From contig DMYD01000057.1 in the NCBI GenBank assembly GCA_003483745.1, forward strand, positions 1-64,000: a stretch of DNA of 64,000 bases, in the 5' to 3' direction. A model generated the notes under the pieces. That model ran no database searches. It was not told where the DNA came from and worked only from the letters and a program-made list of their open reading frames with translations. Origin of the DNA: Roseburia sp. GTDB taxonomy: Bacteria; Bacillota; Clostridia; Lachnospirales; Lachnospiraceae. Shown piece after piece: positions 1-7,946 of the stretch (within the stretch, counting starts at the first letter, position 1; every line of letters starts with the position of its first letter). A program made the position numbers and the translations under genes.

Positions 1-34
1 CACAAAACTTGAAACGGTCTCACTGTGAATCTGC

Positions 35-649
35 CTAAAGTTCTGCCATCAGAAAATTGAGTGATCCTTTTGGATTTTCCGTACCTTTTTCTAGCAAGGC
101 GATCAGACCGCGGATCGTGTTTTCAATTTCGTTTCGTTCCGATGGCACTAATGTGTTGTCTAGTTTTACAGTGAGAACGATCAGAACAATTTCAGCGAGG
201 GCATCCGGACGTTCACAGGTGATCAGACCTGTCCGGGTGCCCTGTTTTATGATTTCGGTGAGAACCGGTTTTAATTCTGTGATCAGGTACTTCATATATT
301 TCTGGTGCAGAAATGCCTTTTCCTGTGCAGCAGTTCCGCTGCCAATCTCCGTTTTTAAAAAAGCAGCAGAAGAATTTCTGCATGCCTGAAAAATCATTGC
401 CATTCTTGTGAAAGGAGAGATATCTGTCTGTTCCGCAAGCTGCTTTGCAGTGTTCAGAGGCTCTTTGTAACTTCGTGCAACCAGAGCTTCTAAAATAGCG
501 TCTTTAGAAGAAAAGTAGTAGTAGATACTGCCTTTTCCAATTCCTGCCGTCTGTGCGATCTCGCTGACTGAGATCGTAGACAGTTCTTTTGTTTCAAGAA
601 GCTCCTTTAAAGCGTCTAAAATTTTGTTATATTTTTCCTGTTTTGCCAT
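35..649 (-). CDS. TetR/AcrR family repressor
   Basis: A 204-residue TetR-type repressor that probably controls the divergent operon starting at 885. The N-terminal helix-turn-helix is clear (residues about 22-48, with TISVSEIAQTAGIGKGSIYY followed by a phenylalanine and a KDAI stretch typical of the family); the C-terminal ligand domain is not diagnostic. The start is the ATG whose codon lies at 647-649, preceded on the minus strand by a TGAGGA ribosome site; an upstream in-frame extension to 754 has no such site. Two gacc-N3-ggtc palindromes sit in the intergenic space, which is the usual arrangement for TetR autoregulation and control of a divergent target. The ligand is unknown; an acyl-type molecule would fit the neighbours (inference). 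Confidence 0.9.
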   Translation of the reverse strand: MAKQEKYNKILDALKELLETKELSTISVSEIAQTAGIGKGSIYYYFSSKDAILEALVARSYKEPLNTAKQLAEQTDISPFTRMAMIFQACRNSSAAFLKTEIGSGTAAQEKAFLHQKYMKYLITELKPVLTEIIKQGTRTGLITCERPDALAEIVLIVLTVKLDNTLVPSERNEIENTIRGLIALLEKGTENPKGSLNFLMAEL

Positions 650-796
650 AGAAATCCTCATTCTTGTGCTTATTATGTGTAATAGAAACGGATCGTCTGA
701 TTCCCACATCATCATATCATACAAAATTCTGAAATGCGAATGAAAATCCCACAAAAAAATAGATAAATTTTTCGTTTATTTATGAAGAAGTAATAA

Positions 797-853
797 TTGA
801 CCGATGGTCGAATAAATGCTAAGGTTTAAATATAATAAATCGACCAATGGTCG
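797..853 (+). promoter_or_regulatory. Promoter flanked by two TetR-type operators
   Basis: Two near-identical inverted repeats, GACCGATGGTC (799-809) and GACCAATGGTC (842-852), have starts 43 bp apart, about four helical turns. Between them lies a TATAAT -10 box (831-836) pointing to the SCP2 operon. The pair brackets the promoter, as expected for a TetR dimer repressing the operon at 885. The -35 box is weak. Binding itself is inferred. Confidence 0.75.
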
Positions 854-884
854 AAAAACGTCAGCAAAGGAATGGAGGATTCTT

Positions 885-1217
885 ATGAAATACGCGGATA
901 TGTTTTCAAAAGTAAAAGGAATGTTTATGACAGCGGATGTCAGTGATATCACAGAACATTTCGCATATCAGTTTGACATCACGGGGGAAGCGGAAGGAAT
1001 TTTTTATGTGGAAGTAAAAGAAGGAAAACTTTTTGTGGAGCCGTATGAATATTTTGACCGTGACGCTATTTTTACCTGCACGGCGGAAACACTGTTTTGT
1101 CTGGCGGAAGGAAAAATAGACCCGGTGCTTGCATTTACGACCGGAAAATTAAAAGTAGAAGGAAATATCGATAAGGCACTCAGATTAAAAGAACTGATCG
1201 ACAGCAAAAAAGAATAG
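885..1217 (+). CDS. SCP2 sterol-carrier-like domain protein
   Basis: A 110-residue single-domain protein resembling the SCP2 (sterol carrier protein 2) lipid-binding fold: an initial helix, a beta region with GIFYVEVKEGKLFVEPYEY, then a stretch (AIFTCTAETLFCLAEGKIDPVLAF) ending in TTGKLKVEGNIDKALRL, the usual SCP2 C-terminal signature. SCP2-like domains bind hydrophobic acyl or sterol ligands in a tunnel. The ATG at 885 has an AATGGAGG site 4-8 bases upstream; the longer frame from 816 starts inside the promoter and is rejected. First gene of a tightly packed run, 10 bases ahead of the alpha/beta hydrolase. It could present or store an acyl substrate for the carrier-protein machinery downstream (inference). 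Confidence 0.8.
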   Translation: MKYADMFSKVKGMFMTADVSDITEHFAYQFDITGEAEGIFYVEVKEGKLFVEPYEYFDRDAIFTCTAETLFCLAEGKIDPVLAFTTGKLKVEGNIDKALRLKELIDSKKE

Positions 1218-1227
1218 GAGAATAGCA

Positions 1228-2172
1228 ATGAAGTGGGGAATGACGGCGGTACTGTTAGGGCTTGCAGGTGCCACGGCTGGGGAGATTGCCGGGAGTGCCT
1301 ATTTTTACAGAAGAACAATGATGCGCTATAACGCAAAAAGAGAACGCACGATAAAGATGTCTGGTGTCGACTGGGAACAGTACTATGATAAGATCAGACC
1401 GCGCCGGGAGTGGATGATGGGACAGCCGCATGAGGATGTCTACATACAATCGCAGGATGGATTAAAACTTCATGGTACTTATTTTAAGGGAGCAGAAGGA
1501 ACAAAGGCGGTGATTTGTTTTCACGGATACACCAGTGAGGCACTTGCAGATTATGGGAGCATTTCTAATTTTTATCTGAAACGTGGATACCGGATGCTTT
1601 TAGTGGATGCGCGGGCACATGGAAAGAGTGAAGGAAAATATATCGGGTTTGGCTGTATGGACAGATTCGATGCGTTAGGCTGGATTCAATGGCTGCTTGA
1701 TAAGATCGGAGAAAACGCACAGATTCTGCTTCACGGAGATTCCATGGGAGGGGCAACTGTCCTGATGGCGGGGGCACTCGCACTGCCACCGCAGGTAAAA
1801 GGGATCATAGCAGACTGTGCATTTACGTCTCCGAAATATGTGTTTACGCATGTGCTTCATAGTATGTACCATCTGCCGGCTTTTCCGATGATAGAAATTG
1901 CAGACTGGGTCAATCGGAAATTAGCGGGCTATGGATTAGATGACTGCAATGCGGCAAGAGAGGTCCGCAGGGCAAAGATACCGGCATTACTGATCCACGG
2001 AGATGCGGACACGTTTGTGCCGTGCAGTATGTGTGAGGAGATTTATCAAAATTATGCTGCGCCGAAGACGAAACTGATCGTAAAAGGTGCAGGACACTGT
2101 GAAAGCTACTATAAAGATACCAAAACCGTTGAAAAAGCAATGGATGTATTTGTGGGGGAAATTATAAAATGA
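1228..2172 (+). CDS. Alpha/beta hydrolase with N-terminal membrane anchor
   Basis: A 314-residue serine hydrolase. Residues about 5-25 form a hydrophobic segment, then an alpha/beta hydrolase fold: oxyanion region CFHGYTSE (97-104), nucleophile elbow GDSMGG with Ser172, an acidic residue in HGDAD (259 or 261) and His290 in KGAGH, so the triad looks intact. It resembles the YqkD/YfhR-type hydrolases rather than a dedicated NRPS thioesterase. It shares four bases (ATGA) with the next gene, so translation of the two is probably coupled. A role in releasing or cleaving the acyl product made by the condensation-like protein, carrier and ligase is inferred from context only. Confidence 0.85.
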   Translation: MKWGMTAVLLGLAGATAGEIAGSAYFYRRTMMRYNAKRERTIKMSGVDWEQYYDKIRPRREWMMGQPHEDVYIQSQDGLKLHGTYFKGAEGTKAVICFHGYTSEALADYGSISNFYLKRGYRMLLVDARAHGKSEGKYIGFGCMDRFDALGWIQWLLDKIGENAQILLHGDSMGGATVLMAGALALPPQVKGIIADCAFTSPKYVFTHVLHSMYHLPAFPMIEIADWVNRKLAGYGLDDCNAAREVRRAKIPALLIHGDADTFVPCSMCEEIYQNYAAPKTKLIVKGAGHCESYYKDTKTVEKAMDVFVGEIIK

Positions 2173-3587
2173 CAAAAACAAAAAAAGGATATGAACTGTA
2201 TCCACTGACAGTAGCCCAGAAATTTCATTTATATTATCTGCCATACTGCCCGAGTGCAGCAGTACTCAATATCGGAACAAGTTTAACGATCGGGACAGAA
2301 GTTGACTGGGAAGTGCTGCGTGGATCGATCAATAAGGCATACGAGAGAAATGAAGCGATGCGGATCCGGTTTACGAAGGATGCGGATGGAACTTATTACC
2401 AGTATATCGTGGACGATACGGAAGACAGAAAAAGCAGAAAGATTGATTTTGTTGATTTTTATGGACAGTCGATGGAAGAGGCGGAAAATACCATGCGGCA
2501 GTGGACATCTGTCCCGTTCCCATTTGAAGATTCGCCAATGACGAAAATCGTGATGATCCGTACACCGGATGGTTTTAACGGAGTCTACTTTTTAGGACAC
2601 CATATGGTTGTGGATGCACAGGCATTGATCGCTTTTCTGAAAGACATCATTGAAATTTACTGCAACAAAAAGTATGAGGGAATCCCGTATCCGAAGGAAA
2701 TGTGTTCTTATGTGGAGCAGTTGAAAAAAGATCTGGCATATGAGGCGGGCAGCAAGGCAAAACAGAGAGACAGCGAGTTTTTTGAAAATCTGATCCGCCA
2801 GTCAGAACCGGTATATAACGGGATTTGCGGAACGGATAAACTTGAGGCAGCAAGAAAAATGTTTGAAAATCCGGAACTTCGAACCGCATTTAATGCCACA
2901 GCGGATGTGACATCGGCACTTGATATTTTTCATCTGGAGGAAGAACCTACAAAGAGACTGTTAGACTTCTGTGAAAAATATCATGTCTCGCTTGCATGTC
3001 TCCTTTTGATGGGGCTTCGTACTTATTTTCAGAAAGAAAACGGACAGGATGATGTGTCGATCAACAATGCAATCGCAAGACGCGCGACTTTAAAAGAAAA
3101 GAAATGCGGTGGAACAAGGATTCATTCTTTCCCATTCCGGACTATTTTTTCAAAAAACATGAAATTTATCGATGCTGTCTATGCCATCCGCGATCTGCAG
3201 AATGAGATGTTCCGTCATGCCAATTACAATCCGACCGAGTACTTTGCTTATCGTTCAAAAGTGTACAGACAGCCGAAAGCGGGACTGACCTACGAACCGA
3301 TGTCTCTGACTTATCAGCCGATGACACTGCGGGAGAAAGGACTCGATGACCTGGGCGGGATTTCGTATAAGACAAAATGGTATCCGAACGGGATGACGAC
3401 GCAGGCGATGTATTTGACAGTCATGCACCGGCCGGAGGATAACGGACTGGACTTTAATTTTGAGCATCAGGTAAAGGCGGTCAGTAAAAAAGAGTTGGAG
3501 TATTTATATTATTACCTGTGCAGGATCATGTTCAAGGGAGCAGAAAACCCGGATCTTTCAATCGGTGAAATTATACAGTTGGTATAA
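2169..3587 (+). CDS. Free-standing condensation-domain-like acyltransferase
   Basis: A 472-residue protein of the HHxxxD acyltransferase superfamily (NRPS condensation, chloramphenicol acetyltransferase, WES/PapA). The motif HHMVVDA at 144-150 supplies the catalytic second His (145) and structural Asp (149); the usual Gly after Asp is Ala. The N-terminus (YELYPLTVAQKFHLYY) matches the C1 core of condensation domains. Length fits one condensation domain without adenylation or carrier domains. Start ATG overlaps the hydrolase stop. Condensation domains join an acyl or aminoacyl thioester on a carrier protein to an acceptor amine or alcohol; the carrier and ligase next door would supply the donor. 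Product and acceptor are unknown. Confidence 0.85.
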   Translation: MTKTKKGYELYPLTVAQKFHLYYLPYCPSAAVLNIGTSLTIGTEVDWEVLRGSINKAYERNEAMRIRFTKDADGTYYQYIVDDTEDRKSRKIDFVDFYGQSMEEAENTMRQWTSVPFPFEDSPMTKIVMIRTPDGFNGVYFLGHHMVVDAQALIAFLKDIIEIYCNKKYEGIPYPKEMCSYVEQLKKDLAYEAGSKAKQRDSEFFENLIRQSEPVYNGICGTDKLEAARKMFENPELRTAFNATADVTSALDIFHLEEEPTKRLLDFCEKYHVSLACLLLMGLRTYFQKENGQDDVSINNAIARRATLKEKKCGGTRIHSFPFRTIFSKNMKFIDAVYAIRDLQNEMFRHANYNPTEYFAYRSKVYRQPKAGLTYEPMSLTYQPMTLREKGLDDLGGISYKTKWYPNGMTTQAMYLTVMHRPEDNGLDFNFEHQVKAVSKKELEYLYYYLCRIMFKGAENPDLSIGEIIQLV

Positions 3588-3624
3588 AAGTAAGCAGAAA
3601 TGTGGATTTATGTAAAGGAGAGAA

Positions 3625-3849
3625 ATGATGTTTGACCAGTTAGTACAGATTATTTGCAATTATGTGGAAGTGGAGCCGGAAAATGTTCGGCCACAATCAA
3701 GGTTTATGGAAGATTTAGGATTCACGTCATTTGATTTTATGAGCATGTTAGGAGAAATCGAGGACGAGTTTGACGTTGAGATCGAACAGGAAAAGGCGGC
3801 AGATATCCGCACGGTACAGGAAGCAGTCGATTATCTGGGGACACTGTGA
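3625..3849 (+). CDS. Acyl carrier protein
   Basis: A 74-residue acidic carrier protein. The phosphopantetheine site is Ser35 in DLGFTSFDFMSM, with Ser-Phe instead of the common Ser-Leu; helices before and after fit the PP-binding fold. The start is the first of two ATG codons (3625/3628) after a GGAGAG site. It lies between the condensation-like gene and the AMP-forming ligase, so it is probably the dedicated carrier of this cluster rather than the fatty-acid ACP; no fab genes are nearby. Confidence 0.9.
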   Translation: MMFDQLVQIICNYVEVEPENVRPQSRFMEDLGFTSFDFMSMLGEIEDEFDVEIEQEKAADIRTVQEAVDYLGTL

Positions 3850-3885
3850 GAATAGGAATAATTGTCAGTCAGGAAGGAGAAGGTT

Positions 3886-5436
3886 ATGGGATATCATACA
3901 TATCACACGATCCGTGAGATTACAGAACACGCGTACAGACAGTATAAAGACTGTGTTGCTGTGCGCTATAAGACAGGGAAGAATGAAGTAAAAGCAAAAA
4001 CATACGGACAGCTAAGAGAGGACAGTGACTGTATTTCAAATGCGCTGTCGGCAATCGGGGAACAGGGGAAACATATTGCGCTGATCGGTGCATCTTCTTA
4101 TGAATGGCTGATATCGTATTTTGGGATCGTAAATGGCGGCAGTGTGGCAGTACCGCTGGATGCATCACTTCCGGCAGCAGAATTGTGTGAACTGATCAAC
4201 CGCGCTGATGTGACGGCTTTGTTTGTGGATGCTGCCCGCAGGGATGTTATTAATGCTGTCAAAACAGAATGTCCGGGGCTTAAATACAGGATCGTGATGC
4301 GGCAGGAGAATGAAACACAGGATCAGGTACAACGGGGGCAGATGTATCAGGGAGACTATATTTTACTTAGAGACCTGTTAAAAGAATATCAGGGTGGGTA
4401 TCCGGCAGAGATTACCCCGGAGACGTTGTGTACAATCATGTTTACCTCCGGAACGACCGGAAAAAGCAAGGGGGTTATGCTGACACACCGCAATCTGGCA
4501 GAAAATGCAACCTGTCTGGATATGAATATTCCGGAAAAGAGTGTTGTGCTGTCCGTACTTCCAATCCATCATGCATATTGTCTTTGCATGGATATTTTAA
4601 AAGGATTTTCACTGGGAAGTACGATCTGTATCAATGATTCTTTGATTCATATGGCGAAAAATATAAAACTGTTTCAGCCAAATATCATGCTTATGGTGCC
4701 GCTTATGATTGAGAGCCTGGCAAAAAAATTACAGGCTGCAAAAGACCTTCCCGCAGAACTGGTAAAAGAAAATGTATTTGGTGCGCAGTTCCATACAATT
4801 TTCAGTGGCGGAGCTTATTTGAACCCGGACTATATCACATTATTTGAACGCTTTGGAATCTCCATTTTACAGGGATACGGCATGACGGAATGTTCCCCGG
4901 TCATTTCCACCACAATGGCAGGAAAACAAAAAAAACAGTCCGTCGGAATGTTGATGCCAAACTGCGAGGCAAAAACAGTGGATGGAGAACTTTATGTGCG
5001 CGGCAGCAGTGTCATGCAGGGCTACTATAAAATGCCGGAAGAGACAAAAGAAGCATTGTCAGATGGATGGTTAAAAACAGGGGATCTCGGTTATGTGGAT
5101 GAGGAAGGCTATGTATACCTGACCGGAAGAAAGAAAAATCTTATCATCACGAAAAATGGCGAGAATGTATCACCGGAAGAGATTGAAAATAAACTTGGCA
5201 CATCACCGCTTGTCGCAGAGATTTTAGTCCGCGAAGCGGAGGGCGTGATCGAGGCAGAAATTTTCCCGGATTCTGAATATGCCGCAAATGAAAAGATCAC
5301 GGATATAAAAGAAAAACTGCAGTCACTGATCGACGCGTATAATACAGGAGCACCGGCATATAAAAGGGTTTACCACCTGAAAGTGAGAGAAAACGAGTTC
5401 GAAAAGACTGCGTCGAGGAAGATTAAACGGTTTTAA
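3886..5436 (+). CDS. AMP-forming acyl/aminoacyl ligase
   Basis: A 516-residue member of the ANL superfamily (acyl-CoA synthetases, NRPS adenylation domains). Visible motifs: phosphate loop TSGTTGKSKG (187-196), GYGMTE (330-335), KTGD (397-400), hinge-region GRKKN, and the C-terminal catalytic lysine in TASRKIKRF (Lys512). ATG at 3886 follows AGGAAGGAGA; the TTG start at 3862 is less likely. It would activate a carboxylic acid with ATP and load it onto the adjacent carrier protein. The sequence is closer in feel to long-chain acyl ligases than to amino-acid adenylation domains, so a fatty or aromatic acid is my guess; specificity cannot be read by eye. Last gene of the operon, followed by a terminator. 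Confidence 0.9.
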   Translation: MGYHTYHTIREITEHAYRQYKDCVAVRYKTGKNEVKAKTYGQLREDSDCISNALSAIGEQGKHIALIGASSYEWLISYFGIVNGGSVAVPLDASLPAAELCELINRADVTALFVDAARRDVINAVKTECPGLKYRIVMRQENETQDQVQRGQMYQGDYILLRDLLKEYQGGYPAEITPETLCTIMFTSGTTGKSKGVMLTHRNLAENATCLDMNIPEKSVVLSVLPIHHAYCLCMDILKGFSLGSTICINDSLIHMAKNIKLFQPNIMLMVPLMIESLAKKLQAAKDLPAELVKENVFGAQFHTIFSGGAYLNPDYITLFERFGISILQGYGMTECSPVISTTMAGKQKKQSVGMLMPNCEAKTVDGELYVRGSSVMQGYYKMPEETKEALSDGWLKTGDLGYVDEEGYVYLTGRKKNLIITKNGENVSPEEIENKLGTSPLVAEILVREAEGVIEAEIFPDSEYAANEKITDIKEKLQSLIDAYNTGAPAYKRVYHLKVRENEFEKTASRKIKRF

Positions 5437-5470
5437 TAAAATTTGCCAATCAGAATATAAAGAGTTACAT

Positions 5471-5511
5471 AAAAATACCAGCAGAGAGTTCATATCCCTG
5501 CTGGTATTTTT
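5471..5511. terminator. Bidirectional intrinsic terminator
   Basis: AAAAATACCAGCAG pairs perfectly with CTGCTGGTATTTTT (14 bp, 13-base loop), with T and A runs on the two sides. It separates the convergent ligase operon and htpG and could stop both. Confidence 0.9.
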
Positions 5512-5552
5512 GGTCCTGCTCAAAAAATGTAGAGCCTATGATTTTGTATATT

Positions 5553-7655
5553 TTATTTTGCAAGAAGCATCATGATCTGATTGCTGCGCTGTACAAATTT
5601 TGCCATGGCATCCACAGACAGCGGCTGATTGGAAAGCATTGCAAGATCGTATAACTGCTCACAGAACATTGGAACGTGCTCGGAATCCTTGTGCTCGAAA
5701 ATGTATTTTACAAGTTCGTTGTTTGCATTTAAGGTCAGAGTCTGATCTGCTGCGAACATGTTCGGATCCATACCGCCCATGCCATTCATCGCGTACATCT
5801 TCATCATATCCTGCATACGTCTGCCTTCCTCAGAAAGGGTGATGACAGATGCGATATCAGCGTTTTTCAGTTTTTCAACTTTGACAGTCAGTTTATCATT
5901 GTTTAAAGCTTTTTTGAATACGTCAGTTAAAGTATCTGTTTCAGCTTTTAAGTCCTCAGCGGAAGTCTCGTCTTTTAAGGATTCTGTGACGTCTGCATCA
6001 ATACGCATGAACTTATAATGCTCGTTGCGCTGTTCCAGCTGTGAGATGAAGGAAGTATCAATGTTGTGGTCTAAGATGACAGCATCCATATTCTGCTCTT
6101 TGAACATCTTGATGTACTGACCCTGCTGAAGCTTATCAGTTACATAGTAGATCACCTTGCGCTCATCTTTTTCCTCTGCATTTTCATTTGCGGCAGCATC
6201 GTTTTCCTTTTTGATCGGATTGCCATCGGCATCTAATACCTCAGCCTCGTCTTTGTTTTCGTCTTTCTTTTCTTCCTCTTTGACTAAGAGTTCCGGAAGA
6301 GTGAGATATTTGTCATCTAAGTTCTTAAACAGGATGTAATCGTTCATCTTATCGCAGAACTTGGTGTCTTTTAAGCAGCCGAATTTGATGAATGGGCTGA
6401 TGTCGTCCCAGTATTTCTCGTAATTTTCTTTGTCCGTCTTGCACATACCGATCAGCTTGTCAGCTACCTTCTTGGTGATGTACTCGGAAATTTTCTTTAC
6501 GAAACCATCGTTCTGCAGTGCACTTCTGGAAACGTTAAGCGGCAGATCCGGGCAGTCGATCACACCTTTTAAGAGCATTAAGAACTCAGGAATGACTTCC
6601 TTGATATTGTCGGCGATAAACACCTGATTGTTGTAAAGCTTGATGGTTCCCTCGATGGAATCATATTCGGTATTGATCTTCGGGAAGTACAGGATACCTT
6701 TTAAATTGAACGGGTAGTCCATATTTAAGTGGATCCAGAACAACGGCTCTTTGTAATCTAAAAATACTTTGCGGTAGAATGCTTTGTATTCTTCATCGGT
6801 GCATTCATTCGGACTCTTTGCCCACAATGGGTTAGTATCATTTAATGGAACCGGACGTTTTACGATCTTTAATTTATCCTTTGCAGGGGAAACTTCAACG
6901 ACTTCTTTTTCACCGTTCTCGTTTTCTTTCTCCTCTGTTTTGGCTTCTTCATGGATTGTCTCGACAACGGTGTCTGTGTCTAATTTGTCAGCGGCGTCGA
7001 TCGTCTCATATTCTGTCTCAGCGTTTGCCTTTTCAAGGAAGATCGGAGTCGGCATGAAAGAGCAGTACTTTTCGATAACTTCTCTTGCACGGTACTCGTT
7101 GGAAAACTCAACGGAATCCTCATTTAAGAAAAGGGTGATCTCTGTACCAACACCTTCCTTGGTGCCGTCAGCCATATCAAATTCCGTACCGCCATCGCAG
7201 GACCAGTGAACAGCTGTTGCGCCGTCTTTGTAGGATAATGTATCGATCGTTACCTGATCGGCTACCATGAATGCGGAGTAAAAACCAAGTCCGAAGTGTC
7301 CGATGATCTGATCGTCGTTTGCCTTGTCTTTGTATTTTTCAATGAAATCCGTTGCGCCGGAGAATGCAATCTGATTGATATATTCCTCAACCTCATCGGC
7401 AGTCATACCAAGACCGTTATCGATAAATTTCAAGGTTTTTTCTTCCGGATTTACAACAACGTGGATCTCCGGTTTATAATCAGCCGGTAATGTATATTCA
7501 CCCATCATTTCGAGTTTCTTTAATTTTGTGATCGCATCACATCCGTTACTGATCAGTTCACGGAAGAAGATGTCATGATCGGAATATAACCATTTTTTGA
7601 TAATCGGAAACAGATTATCGCTGTTAATTGAAAGATTTCCATGTTTCTCTGCCAT
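5553..7655 (-). CDS. htpG: Molecular chaperone HtpG (Hsp90)
   Basis: A 700-residue bacterial Hsp90. The N-terminal ATPase carries the family motifs FFRELISNGCDAITKLK (about residues 30-46), DNGLGM and GHFGLGFYSAF; the middle domain contains NVSRSALQ. Clostridial features are two charged insertions rich in Glu/Lys/Asn (around residues 235-260 and about 475-510). ATG at 7655 is chosen over a TTG at 7661 because the AAGGAG site is nine bases from the ATG. Cytosolic chaperone for stress-damaged clients. A CIRCE operator just upstream of its promoter indicates HrcA control, unlike B. subtilis htpG, which is not a CIRCE gene. Confidence 0.98.
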   Translation of the reverse strand: MAEKHGNLSINSDNLFPIIKKWLYSDHDIFFRELISNGCDAITKLKKLEMMGEYTLPADYKPEIHVVVNPEEKTLKFIDNGLGMTADEVEEYINQIAFSGATDFIEKYKDKANDDQIIGHFGLGFYSAFMVADQVTIDTLSYKDGATAVHWSCDGGTEFDMADGTKEGVGTEITLFLNEDSVEFSNEYRAREVIEKYCSFMPTPIFLEKANAETEYETIDAADKLDTDTVVETIHEEAKTEEKENENGEKEVVEVSPAKDKLKIVKRPVPLNDTNPLWAKSPNECTDEEYKAFYRKVFLDYKEPLFWIHLNMDYPFNLKGILYFPKINTEYDSIEGTIKLYNNQVFIADNIKEVIPEFLMLLKGVIDCPDLPLNVSRSALQNDGFVKKISEYITKKVADKLIGMCKTDKENYEKYWDDISPFIKFGCLKDTKFCDKMNDYILFKNLDDKYLTLPELLVKEEEKKDENKDEAEVLDADGNPIKKENDAAANENAEEKDERKVIYYVTDKLQQGQYIKMFKEQNMDAVILDHNIDTSFISQLEQRNEHYKFMRIDADVTESLKDETSAEDLKAETDTLTDVFKKALNNDKLTVKVEKLKNADIASVITLSEEGRRMQDMMKMYAMNGMGGMDPNMFAADQTLTLNANNELVKYIFEHKDSEHVPMFCEQLYDLAMLSNQPLSVDAMAKFVQRSNQIMMLLAK

Positions 7656-7726
7656 ATTCAAACACTCCTTTATAATCGTAATAAAATGCAGCGGGCAGAT
7701 CCGCCTCGCTGCTGCCTGAAATTAAT

Positions 7727-7753
7727 ATTATAACCGTAAATTTTAAAAGTCAA
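7727..7753 (-). promoter_or_regulatory. Sigma-A promoter of htpG
   Basis: On the minus strand, TTGACT (7748-7753) and TATAAT (7727-7732) are separated by 15 bases (17 if TAATAT is used). The CIRCE element ends 8 bases upstream of the -35 box. Confidence 0.75.
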
Positions 7754-7760
7754 TAGAAAA

Positions 7761-7787
7761 TCAGCACTCTTTTTAAATGAGTGCTAA
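7761..7787. promoter_or_regulatory. CIRCE element (HrcA operator)
   Basis: TCAGCACTC-N9-GAGTGCTAA, one base off the TTAGCACTC-N9-GAGTGCTAA consensus. It lies upstream of the htpG promoter and about 100 bases before the htpG start. Heat-shock control by HrcA is established for this element in dnaK and groE operons; here it implies htpG belongs to the regulon. Confidence 0.93.
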
Positions 7788-7864
7788 CAAAAAGGGCGGA
7801 AATGCCTGAAAATGGGCAAAGAGAGAGTTTCTTAAAAAAGTATAAACTTTACAGGAAGATACTA

Positions 7865-7894
7865 TTGCCCGTGAATTATGCAAGGTTGTATAAT
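7865..7894 (+). promoter_or_regulatory. Probable promoter of the 924-residue gene
   Basis: TTGCCC (7865-7870), 18-base spacer, TATAAT (7889-7894), about 50 bases before the GTG start at 7947. Confidence 0.55.
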
Positions 7895-7946
7895 GGTATC
7901 GAGATGTTGATTTAAACAGTAGCAAAAAAGCAAGAGGTGACACAAA

